Below, piece after piece: positions 17,189 to 25,682 of a stretch of DNA of 64,000 nucleotides. The notes below the pieces were generated by a model, which saw only the letters and a program-made list of their open reading frames with translations, made no database searches and was not told the DNA's origin. The position numbers and the translations under genes are program-made. The first letter of the stretch is position 1, and the number at the start of each line of letters is the position of its first letter. Location of the stretch: positions 4,154,001 to 4,218,000 of the forward strand of contig NZ_JAUSZR010000001.1 in assembly GCF_030817835.1 (NCBI RefSeq), in the 5' to 3' direction. Origin of the DNA: Pseudarthrobacter sp. W1I19. Lineage in GTDB: Bacteria > Actinomycetota > Actinomycetes > Actinomycetales > Micrococcaceae.

Positions 17189-17548
17189 GTGAACGGACTG
17201 TATGTGCATGCGGCCACCCTGTTGATGGAAGGCGCTGCCGATCCTGCTGCTCCGGGTGCCGCCATCACTACCGCCTTATGCGGGAACTGGGAACACCCGC
17301 CCCCTTGCCCGCTGGCCGCGCACCACACCGGTTGGTCCCGGGACGGGGGCAGCGTTTTGCTGCGGATCGTCTTCGCCACCGCGCCCGCTTCCGAACCCGA
17401 CGTGCGGGGGCTCATCCACAGCGCCCTGGCATCCGGCGCGTTCGACAAACCTGACGGCACCGTCTCCAGCTGGAGGCTCCTCGCAAGCGGTCCGGCGGAA
17501 CTGAGCGCCCAGGAACTGGAGCACGCTGAACGTATCTCCGGAACCTAG
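17189..17548 (+). CDS. Hypothetical protein
   Basis: About 119 residues, no recognised family. The sequence reads as one small alpha/beta domain (GSVLLRIVFATAPASEPDVRGLIHSAL) ending with a helix (AQELEHAERI). No signal peptide or membrane helix. GTG 17189 is preferred because GGAAGG lies 9 bases upstream; the longer frame from 17123 runs into the repeat region and has no ribosome site. It is not clearly linked to either neighbour. Confidence 0.55.
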   Translation: MNGLYVHAATLLMEGAADPAAPGAAITTALCGNWEHPPPCPLAAHHTGWSRDGGSVLLRIVFATAPASEPDVRGLIHSALASGAFDKPDGTVSSWRLLASGPAELSAQELEHAERISGT

Positions 17549-17795
17549 CACTGGTTTCGCGAACCGGGATTGCCGGAACCTGAATTGCCGAAGCCGGCCC
17601 AGGCAATGCGGGGACGGGAGCGCTGGCGGTAGCGGCAGGAGCCGCCATGAACGCGAGGTGCTTCATCTAAAGCGGCCTGCACCCCCGGCTGTCGCTGACT
17701 GGCCATCCCGTTGTGCTGTTCCGCGGACTCCTATTAGGGTAGGACCATAAGTATGCTTAGTATCAGTCCATAGGAGTCCTGGGAAGGGAACCAGC

Positions 17796-18257
17796 ATGAG
17801 CACCGGAAACTACCCGCCAGCCGGACAGCCGGAGTCCGCTGGACATTCCGTGGAGCCCAACCCGCCTGCCGAAACGCCCGCGCACCTGGATGGCACCGCA
17901 CCCGGCTACGGCACAGCCGCGGGCACCGACGGCGCCCAGGCACCGGATTCAACGCCGACGACCACACCACCGCCCGCCCGCGCTGCCGCCGACCGCCCCC
18001 AGGTGACCCGCGCCGGCGTGGTGTGGGCCGCCGTCGTGGCAGCGCTGGTACTCCTGATCCTGCTGATCATCTTCATCCTGCAGAACCAGGACCTGGTGCT
18101 TGTCCGGTACTTCGGGTTTGAGGGTTCCGTCCCGTTGGGGATGGCCCTGTTTATTGCCAGCGTGTCCGGCGCCGTAGTGGTTGCCGTTGCCGGCGGTGCC
18201 CGGATTCTTCAACTCCGCAGGAACGCCCACCGCGCCCGCGCCGCCCAACGCAGGTAA
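17796..18257 (+). CDS. LapA-domain (DUF1049) membrane protein
   Basis: 153 residues. A long Pro/Ala/Thr-rich, probably disordered cytoplasmic N terminus (1-68) precedes two membrane helices: about 75-95 (VVWAAVVAALVLLILLIIFI) and 110-130. Between them is the typical LapA motif NQDLVLVRYFGFEGSVPLGM. The C-terminal tail is Arg-rich. In Gram-negatives LapA aids lipopolysaccharide assembly; in actinobacteria the domain occurs without LPS and its role is unknown. ATG 17796 has GGGAAGGGAA upstream. Confidence 0.85.
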   Translation: MSTGNYPPAGQPESAGHSVEPNPPAETPAHLDGTAPGYGTAAGTDGAQAPDSTPTTTPPPARAAADRPQVTRAGVVWAAVVAALVLLILLIIFILQNQDLVLVRYFGFEGSVPLGMALFIASVSGAVVVAVAGGARILQLRRNAHRARAAQRR

Positions 18258-18388
18258 GAAACCAAGGCGCTCGCGTGCCGGCACCTGGCGCCGGCGCGGC
18301 AGGCAACCCTGCCGCGTGACCGGCCAGCCCAAGTGGCGGAGCCGCCCAGATGAGCAGGCCCTGTCCAGACGAGCCGGCGCCAGCCAAA

Positions 18389-19900
18389 TTACCTACCCGT
18401 CCCCAGGCTCCGGTACTTCGCAGAGCGGGCCGCCACCAGCTCCGGCACGGGTGTTCCCGCCACGGATGCCAGCTCGTATTCGATAGCGAGTGCCATGCGG
18501 CGGCAGAACTCCTGGGGTTCCAGGGAGGCGTCGTCGCGTTCATCCACGATGTGATCCACCAGGCCGTTGGCGTAGAGTGACGCGACATTCACGCCCTGCG
18601 CCTCTGCCATGGCCGGAGCATGCGCAGTGGTCCGGTGGACGATGGCGCTGGCCCCTTCGGGCGGCAAGGGCGAAAGCCAGCTGTGCTGCGCCGCGATGGT
18701 CCGGTCCGCCGGAAGCAATGCCAGGGCTCCTCCGCCGGCGCCCTGGCCCAGCAGCACCGAAACGGACGGCGCTTCCAGCCCGATGAGCTCATGCAGCGAG
18801 CGCGCAATCTCGCCTGCCAGCCCGCCTTCTTCCGCTTCCTGCGAGAGGGCTGCGCCGGCGGTGTCGATGACAGTGAGCAGCGGCAGGCGCAGTTCCTCAG
18901 CCAGCTTCATGCCGCGCCGGGCCTCACGCAGCGACCCCGGCCCCATCCCGGCGGCGTCCCTGCGCAGCGGGCGGGCGTGGCCCAGGACGATGCAGGACTG
19001 CCCGCCAAACCGCGCAAGGGCCAAGAGGAGCCCGGGGTCCTTCTCCCCCTGCCCCGTTCCATTCAGGGGCAGGGCATCGGAGGCGCCGTATTTAAGGAGC
19101 TGCCGCAGGTCCGGCCGGCGGGGCTGCCGGGAAATGCTGATGGAGGTCCATGCGTCGATCGGAGCGGGCCGGACGGCAAGCGTGGGCGGCGGTTCCGGCA
19201 GCGGACCGCGGCGGGCGCAGAGGATGTCCAGCGCCCTGGCCACCAGGCAGGGAAGGCCCGCGGGCTCCACCACGCCGTCGATCAGGCCCTTGCTGAACAG
19301 GTTTTCCGCCACCTGGACGTTCTCCGGGAACGCTTCGCCGTGCAGGGCTTCGTACACCCGCGGGCCCAGGAAGCCCAGGAGTGAACCCGGTTCCGCCACG
19401 TTGATGTGGCCCAGGGTTCCCCAGGAGGCCATCACGCCACCGGTGGTTGGATGGCGGAGGTAGACCAGGTAAGGCAGGCCCGCCTGGCGGTGGGCGCGCA
19501 CCGCACCGGTGATCTTCACCATGGACAGGAAGGCCAGCGTTCCCTCCTGCATCCGGGTGCCGCCGGACGCGGGCCCGGCCAGCAGCGGCAGTCCCTCGGC
19601 GGTGGCCCGTTCAATGGCGGCAACGATCCTTTGCGCGGCAGCATGGCCGATCGATCCCGCCAGGAACGAAAACTCACTGACGATCACCGCCACCCGTCGT
19701 CCACGAATGAGCCCGGCACCGGTGATGACGGATTCGTCAGTCCCGCTGCGCTCCCGCGCCTTGGCCAGGTCGCGGAAGTACTCCTCGGACAGCGCGGGCT
19801 CCTGCGCAGGCGAGTCCCAGGAGACAAAGGAGCCCTCGTCCACCACGGCTGCCAGCAGCTCGGCGGCATTCAGGTGCCGCACCTTTTCAACGGTGGGCAT
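18389..19900 (-). CDS. AccD-AccA-like carboxyltransferase fusion
   Basis: 503 residues. The N-terminal half matches the carboxyltransferase beta subunit (SGGTRMQEGTLAFLSMVKIT at about 110-130; TTGGVMASWGTLGHI). The C-terminal half matches the alpha subunit (TAGAALSQEAEEGGLAGEIA, then GQGAGGGALALL). The zinc ribbon of housekeeping AccD is absent, and no biotin carboxylase or biotin carrier gene is nearby. It follows a CoA transferase gene by 1 base and a MatC-type carrier, so it may act on a dicarboxyl-CoA (for example decarboxylating malonyl-CoA) rather than in fatty-acid synthesis. That role is inference. ATG 19900 is used rather than the in-frame start at 20026 inside the upstream gene. Confidence 0.85.
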   Translation of the reverse strand: MPTVEKVRHLNAAELLAAVVDEGSFVSWDSPAQEPALSEEYFRDLAKARERSGTDESVITGAGLIRGRRVAVIVSEFSFLAGSIGHAAAQRIVAAIERATAEGLPLLAGPASGGTRMQEGTLAFLSMVKITGAVRAHRQAGLPYLVYLRHPTTGGVMASWGTLGHINVAEPGSLLGFLGPRVYEALHGEAFPENVQVAENLFSKGLIDGVVEPAGLPCLVARALDILCARRGPLPEPPPTLAVRPAPIDAWTSISISRQPRRPDLRQLLKYGASDALPLNGTGQGEKDPGLLLALARFGGQSCIVLGHARPLRRDAAGMGPGSLREARRGMKLAEELRLPLLTVIDTAGAALSQEAEEGGLAGEIARSLHELIGLEAPSVSVLLGQGAGGGALALLPADRTIAAQHSWLSPLPPEGASAIVHRTTAHAPAMAEAQGVNVASLYANGLVDHIVDERDDASLEPQEFCRRMALAIEYELASVAGTPVPELVAARSAKYRSLGTGR

Positions 19901-19901
19901 G

Positions 19902-21113
19902 TCAGGACACTCCCGCGGCAACAGTCGCCAGCCCCAGCCATTCACGGATGGCCGGCCCGTCCTCATCGAGCAGCGGCGGCGCGTCGTGCCCGGTGACGGT
20001 GGTTTCCGCAGCGTCACCCGGGGCAAAGAACCTCAGCGGCGGCCCGGGCAGGCTGACCTTGCCGAGCACGGGATGGTCCACATCCACCACGAGTCCCTGC
20101 GACGCCACCTGCTCCCACGCGTACACCTCATCAAGCGAGCGCACCTTCCCGGCCGGGATCCCGGCGTCGTTCAGTTTCTGCAGCAGCTCTGCTGCTCCAT
20201 ACTCAGCGAAGACGCGTTCGACGGCGGCAATCACCGCTGCGCGGTTCCGCACCCTTTCGGCGTTGCTGGCAAAGCCCGGCGCCGCCGGGTCCAGGTCGAA
20301 GGCTGCCGCAAACGAGGACCACAGCTTTTCGCTGCCGACGCTGATCTGCACGCTGCCGTCCTTGCAGTTGAACAGGCCGTAGGGGGCGATGGAGGGATGG
20401 TGGTTCCCCTGCGCTTCGGGGACTTCCCCCGCCACGGTGGTGCGGGTGCCCTGGAAGGCATGGACTCCGATCAGGGATGCCAGCAGGGAGGTGCGCACGA
20501 CTTGTCCGCGCCCGGTCCGCTCGCGTTCAACCAGGGCCGCCAGTACTCCAAACGCACCGTTCATGCCCGCAAGCAGGTCCGCAATGGGGACACCCACGCG
20601 CTGGGGGTCGTCCGGGCCGGATCCGGTGAGCGACATCAGTCCCGCCTCGCCCTGGAGGATCTGGTCGTAACCGCTGCGCTGCGATTCCGGCCCGTCATGG
20701 CCGAAACCAGTGATCGAGAGGATCACCAGCCGGGGGTTCAGCTCGTGCATGGCCGCGGGCGGGAAGCCGAGCCGGTCCATCACGCCGGGACGGAAGTTTT
20801 CGATCACCACGTCGGCGCGCTCCAGCAGCCCCCGCAGGACCTCCTGCCCGTCGGCGCTTTTCAGGTTCAGGCTGATGGATTCCTTGTTGCGGTTGCAGGA
20901 CATGAAGTAGGTGGACTGGAGGTCATCGGCGGGGCCAACGAACGGCGGACCCCAGCCGCGGGTATCGTCCCCGGTTCCCGGGTTCTCCACCTTGATGACG
21001 CGGGCACCGAGGTCCGCCAGCATCATGCCTGCATGCGGACCCGCCAAAGCGCGGCTCAGGTCGACTACAAGGTGGCCGGACAGTGGGCCCTGTGCATTAT
21101 CAGTTCTGCTCAT
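19902..21113 (-). CDS. Family III CoA transferase (CaiB/BaiF)
   Basis: 403 residues, the usual size. Moves CoA between carboxylic acids. Visible marks are the N-terminal VVDLSRALAGPHAGMMLADLGARVIKVE, the NRNKESISLNLKS box (about 74-86), and the catalytic Asp position in VPIADLLAG (about 175-183). ATG 21113 has GAGGAA upstream. It lies between a MatC-type carrier gene and the AccD-AccA-like gene, all in one direction with gaps of 52 bases and 1 base, so the natural reading is CoA activation of the imported acid. Acceptor and donor are unknown. Confidence 0.93.
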   Translation of the reverse strand: MSRTDNAQGPLSGHLVVDLSRALAGPHAGMMLADLGARVIKVENPGTGDDTRGWGPPFVGPADDLQSTYFMSCNRNKESISLNLKSADGQEVLRGLLERADVVIENFRPGVMDRLGFPPAAMHELNPRLVILSITGFGHDGPESQRSGYDQILQGEAGLMSLTGSGPDDPQRVGVPIADLLAGMNGAFGVLAALVERERTGRGQVVRTSLLASLIGVHAFQGTRTTVAGEVPEAQGNHHPSIAPYGLFNCKDGSVQISVGSEKLWSSFAAAFDLDPAAPGFASNAERVRNRAAVIAAVERVFAEYGAAELLQKLNDAGIPAGKVRSLDEVYAWEQVASQGLVVDVDHPVLGKVSLPGPPLRFFAPGDAAETTVTGHDAPPLLDEDGPAIREWLGLATVAAGVS

Positions 21114-21165
21114 GTGCGGGTTCCTCTTCTCGAACAGGCGGGGAAGTTTGCGCGCGGCCGGTCAG

Positions 21166-22533
21166 CTACAGCCATCCGGGCACCACCAGTGCCAGCCACG
21201 CCAGGACAGGCCCGGCGACGATGACGATGCCGCTGTAGCCGAGGATCCTTTTGTAGAACCGGTCCTTGTCCACGCCTTCGGGGGCGTTGGCCAGAACCAG
21301 TGCGCCGTTAGTGGAGAAGGGCGAAACGTCCACGATGGTGGCGGAAACGGCGAGCGCGCAGATGACGCCAACAGCCCCTATTTCACCGGTGGAGAGGAAC
21401 GGCACCGCGAGCGGGATGAGGGCTGCCAGGATGGCCGTGGAGGAAGCGAACGCGGAAACTACCGCACCGATGAAGCAGATGAGCAGGGCCGCCAGCAGCG
21501 GCATGCCCATGCCGGCCACGCCGTTGGAGACGAACTCGATGGTTCCGGCTTCCTCCAATACGCCCACGAACGTGAGCATGCCGCAGATCAGTAGCACAGT
21601 GGACCAGCTGATCTTGTTGATGGCGCCCTTCTGGGCTGCCGGTGAGACAAGCGCCAGCACGATGGCGATGGTGATGGATACGAACCCGACGTCCACCTTG
21701 AACCCGAGGGCGATGACGGCCAGTGCGACCAGGCCGGCGATGGTGACGAGCTGCGGAATCCGTTCGGAGCGCTCTTTGGTGGCCGCCAGGCCGTCGCCCG
21801 CGGGATCCCGGGGACCGTACATGCCGGAGCCGAAGCCCTTGAACGGCACGTCGGAGCCGGCCTTGGCTCCTACGCTGACGGCCATCCTGGCCTCGGCGGC
21901 CTGCTCGACGAAGTGCCCCACCTTGGAGGACAGCAGTCCGCGGCCGCCCAGGACAACAAAGAGGACCAGCGCGATGAGGAGGTTGAAGACGAAGCTGGAC
22001 AGGAACAGCGCGGTGGGGCTGAAGGCCAGGTCGGTCTTGGCGAGGATGCCGTTCACCGTGACGCCGTAGACGGCGATGGGCGAGAAGCCGCCGGCCTGGG
22101 CGCCGTGGATCACCATCATGCCCATCAGCAGCGGGCTGATCTTGTACTTCCCGGCGAAGCGGAGCGCGATGGGGGCAATGATGGCGACGGCGGCCGGAGA
22201 CAGTGCGCCCACGGCCGTGATGACTGCGGTGATGGCGAACATGACCCAGGGGATGAGCGCCACACGGCTTCCCACGAGCCGGACGGCGCCACGCACGAGG
22301 AGGTCGATGGTGCCGTTGTTCTGGGCAATGGCGAACAGGTAGGTGACGCCGACGATGGTCAGGAACAGGCCGCCGGGGAAGTTGGCGAGGATTTCGTTGG
22401 TGGACATGCCCAGCACCACGCTGCCGAGAAGGAACGCGCCGACGAAGGCGAGGGCACCCATGTTGAGGGGCAGGACGGTGGCAAGCAGGAACATCGCCGC
22501 CAGGATGATGATCGACAAGACAGGAGCGGACAT
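21166..22533 (-). CDS. MatC-type dicarboxylate carrier (SLC13/IT superfamily permease)
   Basis: 455 residues with about 11-12 membrane helices and a central hydrophilic loop (about 205-265) that includes GFGSGMYGPRDPAGDG. The N-terminal third (PLNMGALAFVGAFLLGSVVLGMS) is typical of the MatC N-terminal domain of malonate/dicarboxylate carriers. The C-terminal half repeats the ion-transporter fold with SAFASSTAILAALIPLAVPF. It is the first gene of the minus-strand operon with the CoA transferase and AccD-AccA-like genes and is divergent from a FadR-type regulator. Start ATG 22533 has GGAGGACC upstream. Substrate malonate or a related acid is inferred only. Confidence 0.88.
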   Translation of the reverse strand: MSAPVLSIIILAAMFLLATVLPLNMGALAFVGAFLLGSVVLGMSTNEILANFPGGLFLTIVGVTYLFAIAQNNGTIDLLVRGAVRLVGSRVALIPWVMFAITAVITAVGALSPAAVAIIAPIALRFAGKYKISPLLMGMMVIHGAQAGGFSPIAVYGVTVNGILAKTDLAFSPTALFLSSFVFNLLIALVLFVVLGGRGLLSSKVGHFVEQAAEARMAVSVGAKAGSDVPFKGFGSGMYGPRDPAGDGLAATKERSERIPQLVTIAGLVALAVIALGFKVDVGFVSITIAIVLALVSPAAQKGAINKISWSTVLLICGMLTFVGVLEEAGTIEFVSNGVAGMGMPLLAALLICFIGAVVSAFASSTAILAALIPLAVPFLSTGEIGAVGVICALAVSATIVDVSPFSTNGALVLANAPEGVDKDRFYKRILGYSGIVIVAGPVLAWLALVVPGWL

Positions 22534-22568
22534 CGTTGGTCCTCCGTTTGGGGAAAGAAGAATGTGAC

Positions 22569-22585
22569 GTGAGTAACTGGCTCAC
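22569..22585. promoter_or_regulatory. Inverted repeat GTGAG-N7-CTCAC, candidate operator
   Basis: The 5-bp arms lie between the divergent carrier gene (start 22533) and the FadR-type gene (start about 22671). Position suggests autoregulation and control of the operon. The match to any known FadR-family operator is not established. Confidence 0.35.
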
Positions 22586-22632
22586 TGGACTAGCCTCTTA
22601 GACAGTGAGTCTATCTGTCAATAGGAGGTGCC

Positions 22633-22773
22633 ATGTATTCTGGGAGGACCTACGACGTAGACGAGGCTTTGTGGAGAAGACAGCACGGCTTGGACTGGAG
22701 CGGGTGGCCCGCCCCCGGCTGTACGAACAGCTGGTGGAGCAGATCCTCGCGTACATCGAATCTGCCCAGCTAG
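22633..22773 (+). other. 46-codon overlapping ORF with the strongest ribosome site upstream of the FadR-type gene
   Basis: ATG 22633 follows AGGAGG by 4 bases, but its frame differs from that of the regulator (GTG 22671). It ends at TAG 22771-22773, inside the regulator coding region. It may be a leader ORF, a decoy start, or a sign of a frameshift near the regulator's N terminus. The predicted peptide is Trp/Arg-rich with no recognised feature. Confidence 0.3.
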
Positions 22774-23369
22774 GACCGGGTGATTTGCTGCCCGCAGAAC
22801 GTGACCTGGCCGAGCGCCTCGGCGTTTCCCGTGCCACCCTGGCCCAGGCCCTGGTGGCCCTTGAGGTGCTTGGAGTCATCGACGTCCAGCACGGAACCGG
22901 TGCCGTGCTGGCGCGGCGGCCCAGTGTTGCATCCGTGATCAAGGGGCTGCGTGAACACCGCAGCCGGCTCCCGGAAATCGTGGAGGCCCGCAGCACGCTG
23001 GAGGTGAAACTCGCCGCCCTCGCCGCCGCCCGGCGCACGGAGGATGACCTCGCGGCAATAGATCACGCCCTGGACATGATGTCCAAGGAGATCAACGACG
23101 GCGACCGCGGCACCCACGGCGACGAACTCTTCCACCAGGCCGTCACTGGCGCCGCCCATTCCAGCGTGCTGGCGCAGCTCATGGCGTTCATCGCCGAGAT
23201 GATCCTTGAGACAAGGATGGAATCGCTCGGCCAGCCCGGCCGTCCCGAACAGTCCCTGGCTTCACACCGCAAGATCGCCGATGCCATCCGCGCGCAGGAT
23301 CCGGAAGGGGCGGCCGAAGCCATGCTGGCGCATATCGAGCTCGTCTCGGATGTGGAGCTGCTCCGCTGA
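22671..23369 (+). CDS. FadR/GntR-family transcriptional regulator
   Basis: About 232 residues. N-terminal winged helix (RLYEQLVEQILAYIESAQLG, then PAERDLAERLGVSRATLAQALVALE) and a C-terminal FCD-type all-helical ligand domain with conserved Asp/His positions (GDELFHQAV; SHRKIADAI). It is divergent from the MatC/CoA-transferase/AccDA-like operon, so it probably senses an intermediate of that pathway and represses it. GTG 22671 has GAGG 5 bases upstream; GTG 22605 is an in-frame alternative. An out-of-frame ATG with a perfect AGGAGG lies between them. Confidence 0.9.
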   Translation: MEKTARLGLERVARPRLYEQLVEQILAYIESAQLGPGDLLPAERDLAERLGVSRATLAQALVALEVLGVIDVQHGTGAVLARRPSVASVIKGLREHRSRLPEIVEARSTLEVKLAALAAARRTEDDLAAIDHALDMMSKEINDGDRGTHGDELFHQAVTGAAHSSVLAQLMAFIAEMILETRMESLGQPGRPEQSLASHRKIADAIRAQDPEGAAEAMLAHIELVSDVELLR

Positions 23370-23502
23370 CCGCCGCCTGGTAACGACACGCCCGAGTCCG
23401 GCACCCCTGTCTCCCATGCCAGACAGTGCCCCCGGATTTCCGGTTTTCATTGCCGGCCCAACCCGGTGTGATTGAACGAACGTTTATCACAAGGAGTTGG
23501 CC

Positions 23503-24969
23503 ATGGCCGCAGCAAGCAGTGCCGTAGAGGCACGATCAATCGAAATGATTCCGCCGGGCGAGCGCCACGGCCACCCGCGGGGGCAGTTCACGCTCTGGTT
23601 CGGCGCCAACGCCCAAATCACCGCAATCGTTGACGGTGCTCTGGCGGTGGTTTTCGGCGCCGACGCCTTCTGGGCCATTGTGGGCCTGCTGGTGGGCAAC
23701 GTGGTGGGCGGCGCTGTTATGGCCCTGCACTCGGCCCAGGGACCGAAGCTGGGCCTGCCCCAGATGATCTCCAGCCGGGCGCAGTTCGGCGTTTACGGGG
23801 CCGTGATCCCGCTGGCGCTGGTGATCCTGATGTATGTGGGGTTCGCCTCCACCGGAACCGTGCTTTCCGGCCAGGCCATCAACCTGATGCTGGGCGTGGA
23901 TGTTCCCGCCGTCGGCATTCTCATCTTCGGCGCCGCGACGGCCCTGCTCGCGATCCTGGGCTACAAGTACATCCATGCCCTCGGACGCATCGCCACGGTG
24001 ATGGGGCTGGCCGGCTTCCTCTACCTGACCGTCGCCGTCCTCACCAAGTTCGACGTCACCCAGGTGATGATGGTCAAAGGGTTCGAATGGCCGACGTTCC
24101 TGACCGCGATCGCCCTCGGCGCCGGCTGGCAGCTGACGTTCGGCCCGTACGTGGCCGACTACTCCCGCTACCTTCCCGCCGACACCTCCGAGCGCAAGAC
24201 CTTCTGGTACACGTTCGCGGGATCCGTGGGCGGTGCGCAGTGGGCCATGACCTTGGGCGCACTCGCCGGCGGGCTCTCTGCCGCAAAACTGGGCGGCGAC
24301 TTCCTGAAGAACCAGGTGGGCTATATGGGCGACCTGGCCGGCGGCGGCCTGATCGCGGTCTTTATCTACCTCGTGATCGTCACGGGCAAACTCACCGTCA
24401 ACTGCCTGAACGCCTACGGTGCGTTTATGTGCGGCGTGACCATCAGCACAGCGGTCAACCGTAAGGACACGGTATCCAAGACGCTGCGGATCGTCTTTAT
24501 CATCGCCGTCATCGGGGCCAGCGTCCTGATCGCGCTCCTTGCGAGCAAAGACTTCCTGAACCTGTTCAAGAACTTCGTCCTGCTGCTGCTGATGGTGTTC
24601 ACGCCCTGGTCCGTGATCAACCTGGTGGACTACTACAAGATCTCCCGCGACCGGCTGGACATCCCGGCCCTCTACAATCCGGACGGCCGGTATGGCCGCT
24701 GGAACATGGCCGCGCTGGTGTCCTACGGGGTGGGCGTACTGGTCCAGATCCCGTTCCTCGCGCAGGCACTCTACACGGGACCGGTCACCAAATGGCTGGG
24801 CGGAGCGGACATCTCATGGCTTGTGGGCATCGCCGTCACCCTCGCCGTCTACTACCCCTGGGCAAAGGCCACCAACCGGGCACCGGCCGAATCCATCTAT
24901 CCGGACAGTGCGTACCAGGACAGCCCTGCGGAGGACACCGTTCCGCTTGCAGCCGGCGGCAAAGCCTGA
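23503..24969 (+). CDS. NCS1-family permease (purine/cytosine type)
   Basis: 488 residues with about 12 membrane helices. The N-terminal segment RGQFTLWFGANAQITAIVDGAL and the following GPKLGLPQMISSRAQFGVYG are typical NCS1 motifs for nucleobase:cation symport; FTPWSVINLVDYY is the conserved late motif. Substrate may be cytosine, a purine, or a related compound. ATG 23503 has AAGGAG 6 bases upstream; the TTG at 23497 lies between them and is less likely. The cytoplasmic C terminus is short and hydrophilic. It is followed by a 27-bp perfect palindrome. Confidence 0.93.
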   Translation: MAAASSAVEARSIEMIPPGERHGHPRGQFTLWFGANAQITAIVDGALAVVFGADAFWAIVGLLVGNVVGGAVMALHSAQGPKLGLPQMISSRAQFGVYGAVIPLALVILMYVGFASTGTVLSGQAINLMLGVDVPAVGILIFGAATALLAILGYKYIHALGRIATVMGLAGFLYLTVAVLTKFDVTQVMMVKGFEWPTFLTAIALGAGWQLTFGPYVADYSRYLPADTSERKTFWYTFAGSVGGAQWAMTLGALAGGLSAAKLGGDFLKNQVGYMGDLAGGGLIAVFIYLVIVTGKLTVNCLNAYGAFMCGVTISTAVNRKDTVSKTLRIVFIIAVIGASVLIALLASKDFLNLFKNFVLLLLMVFTPWSVINLVDYYKISRDRLDIPALYNPDGRYGRWNMAALVSYGVGVLVQIPFLAQALYTGPVTKWLGGADISWLVGIAVTLAVYYPWAKATNRAPAESIYPDSAYQDSPAEDTVPLAAGGKA

Positions 24970-24977
24970 AGAACTAA

Positions 24978-25040
24978 AGATGCCCCATCACTTTTGGTCC
25001 CTAAAAGCGCATCTTAGGGACCAAAAGTGATGGGGCATCT
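24978..25040. repeat. 27-bp perfect inverted repeat (ATGCCCCATCACTTTTGG family, copy 1)
   Basis: The arms 24978-25004 and 25014-25040 are perfect reverse complements with a 9-base loop. It sits between convergent genes (stops at 24969 and 25047) and could end transcription from both sides. A diverged copy lies at 29034-29100, so it is a dispersed element and not just a local terminator. Confidence 0.9.
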
Positions 25041-25046
25041 GGAGGT

Positions 25047-25635
25047 TTAGAAGGTGTAGGAGGAACTGCTGGTGGAACTGGCGATGGCCAGGCCGATGAT
25101 GGCCAGCAGCCAGAACGCACCATAGCCCAGCAGGCACAGGTATCCGAGCACCAGGCCGGTGATGGACATGCCCTTGCCGGATGGCTCCCGCTTAAGCGCC
25201 AGGTGGCCTGTGACGATTGCGGCGATCTGCGGCAGCAGGATGAAGCCCATGATCACCGAAGCAATGCCGCACACCATGCTGGCGATGCTGAGCGTCTTCG
25301 GTTCTGCCGGCATGCCGTAGTAGCCGGGCTGGGCGTAGGGGCCCTGTTGGCCGTAAGGGCCGGGCTGGGCGTAAGGGCCGGGCTGGTTGTAAGCAGTCAG
25401 CTGGTTGTAAGGGCTCGGCGGCTGGTTGTAAGCGGCGTACTGACCCTGACCTTCGTAGGGGTTCTGGCCGTAGCCGCCCTGGCCATAGTTTGCCCTGCCC
25501 ATACTGATCCTGCCCATACTGCGGCCGGGATGTGGTTTCCGAGCCAAACGGCGGGGCGAACCGCGGTTCAAAGCCCGATGGCGCATTGCCGTCAGGGTGC
25601 TGGGATTCAGGCCGGTGGGCGGGCTGGTCAGTCAA
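25047..25635 (-). pseudogene. DUF4190-type membrane protein, single-base frameshift in the reading frame
   Basis: Two overlapping frames together give one sensible protein of about 195 residues. The first frame starts at TTG 25635 (AGGGGG upstream; MTDQPAHRPESQHPDG) and runs into YGQDQYGQ repeats. The second frame continues the same Tyr/Gly/Gln/Pro-rich low-complexity region (NYGQGGYGQNPYEGQ) and then two membrane helices of DUF4190 type (SIASMVCGIASVIMGFILLP; GLVLGYLCLLGYGAFWLLAI). Dropping one G near 25494 joins them as YGQANYGQGG. The cause could be a sequencing error in a G-run, a true mutation, or phase variation. Short ORF callers would start it at 25586, which is probably wrong. Function of the family is unknown. 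Confidence 0.75.
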
Positions 25636-25682
25636 AGTTTTCCCCCTGGAAGTTTTGCTTCCAGCCTACCGCCGCCAGCAGG

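Noticed and set aside
18389-19900. Housekeeping acetyl-CoA carboxylase carboxyltransferase (accDA)
   Set aside because: No zinc ribbon, no biotin genes nearby, and an operon with a carrier and CoA transferase point to a catabolic role.
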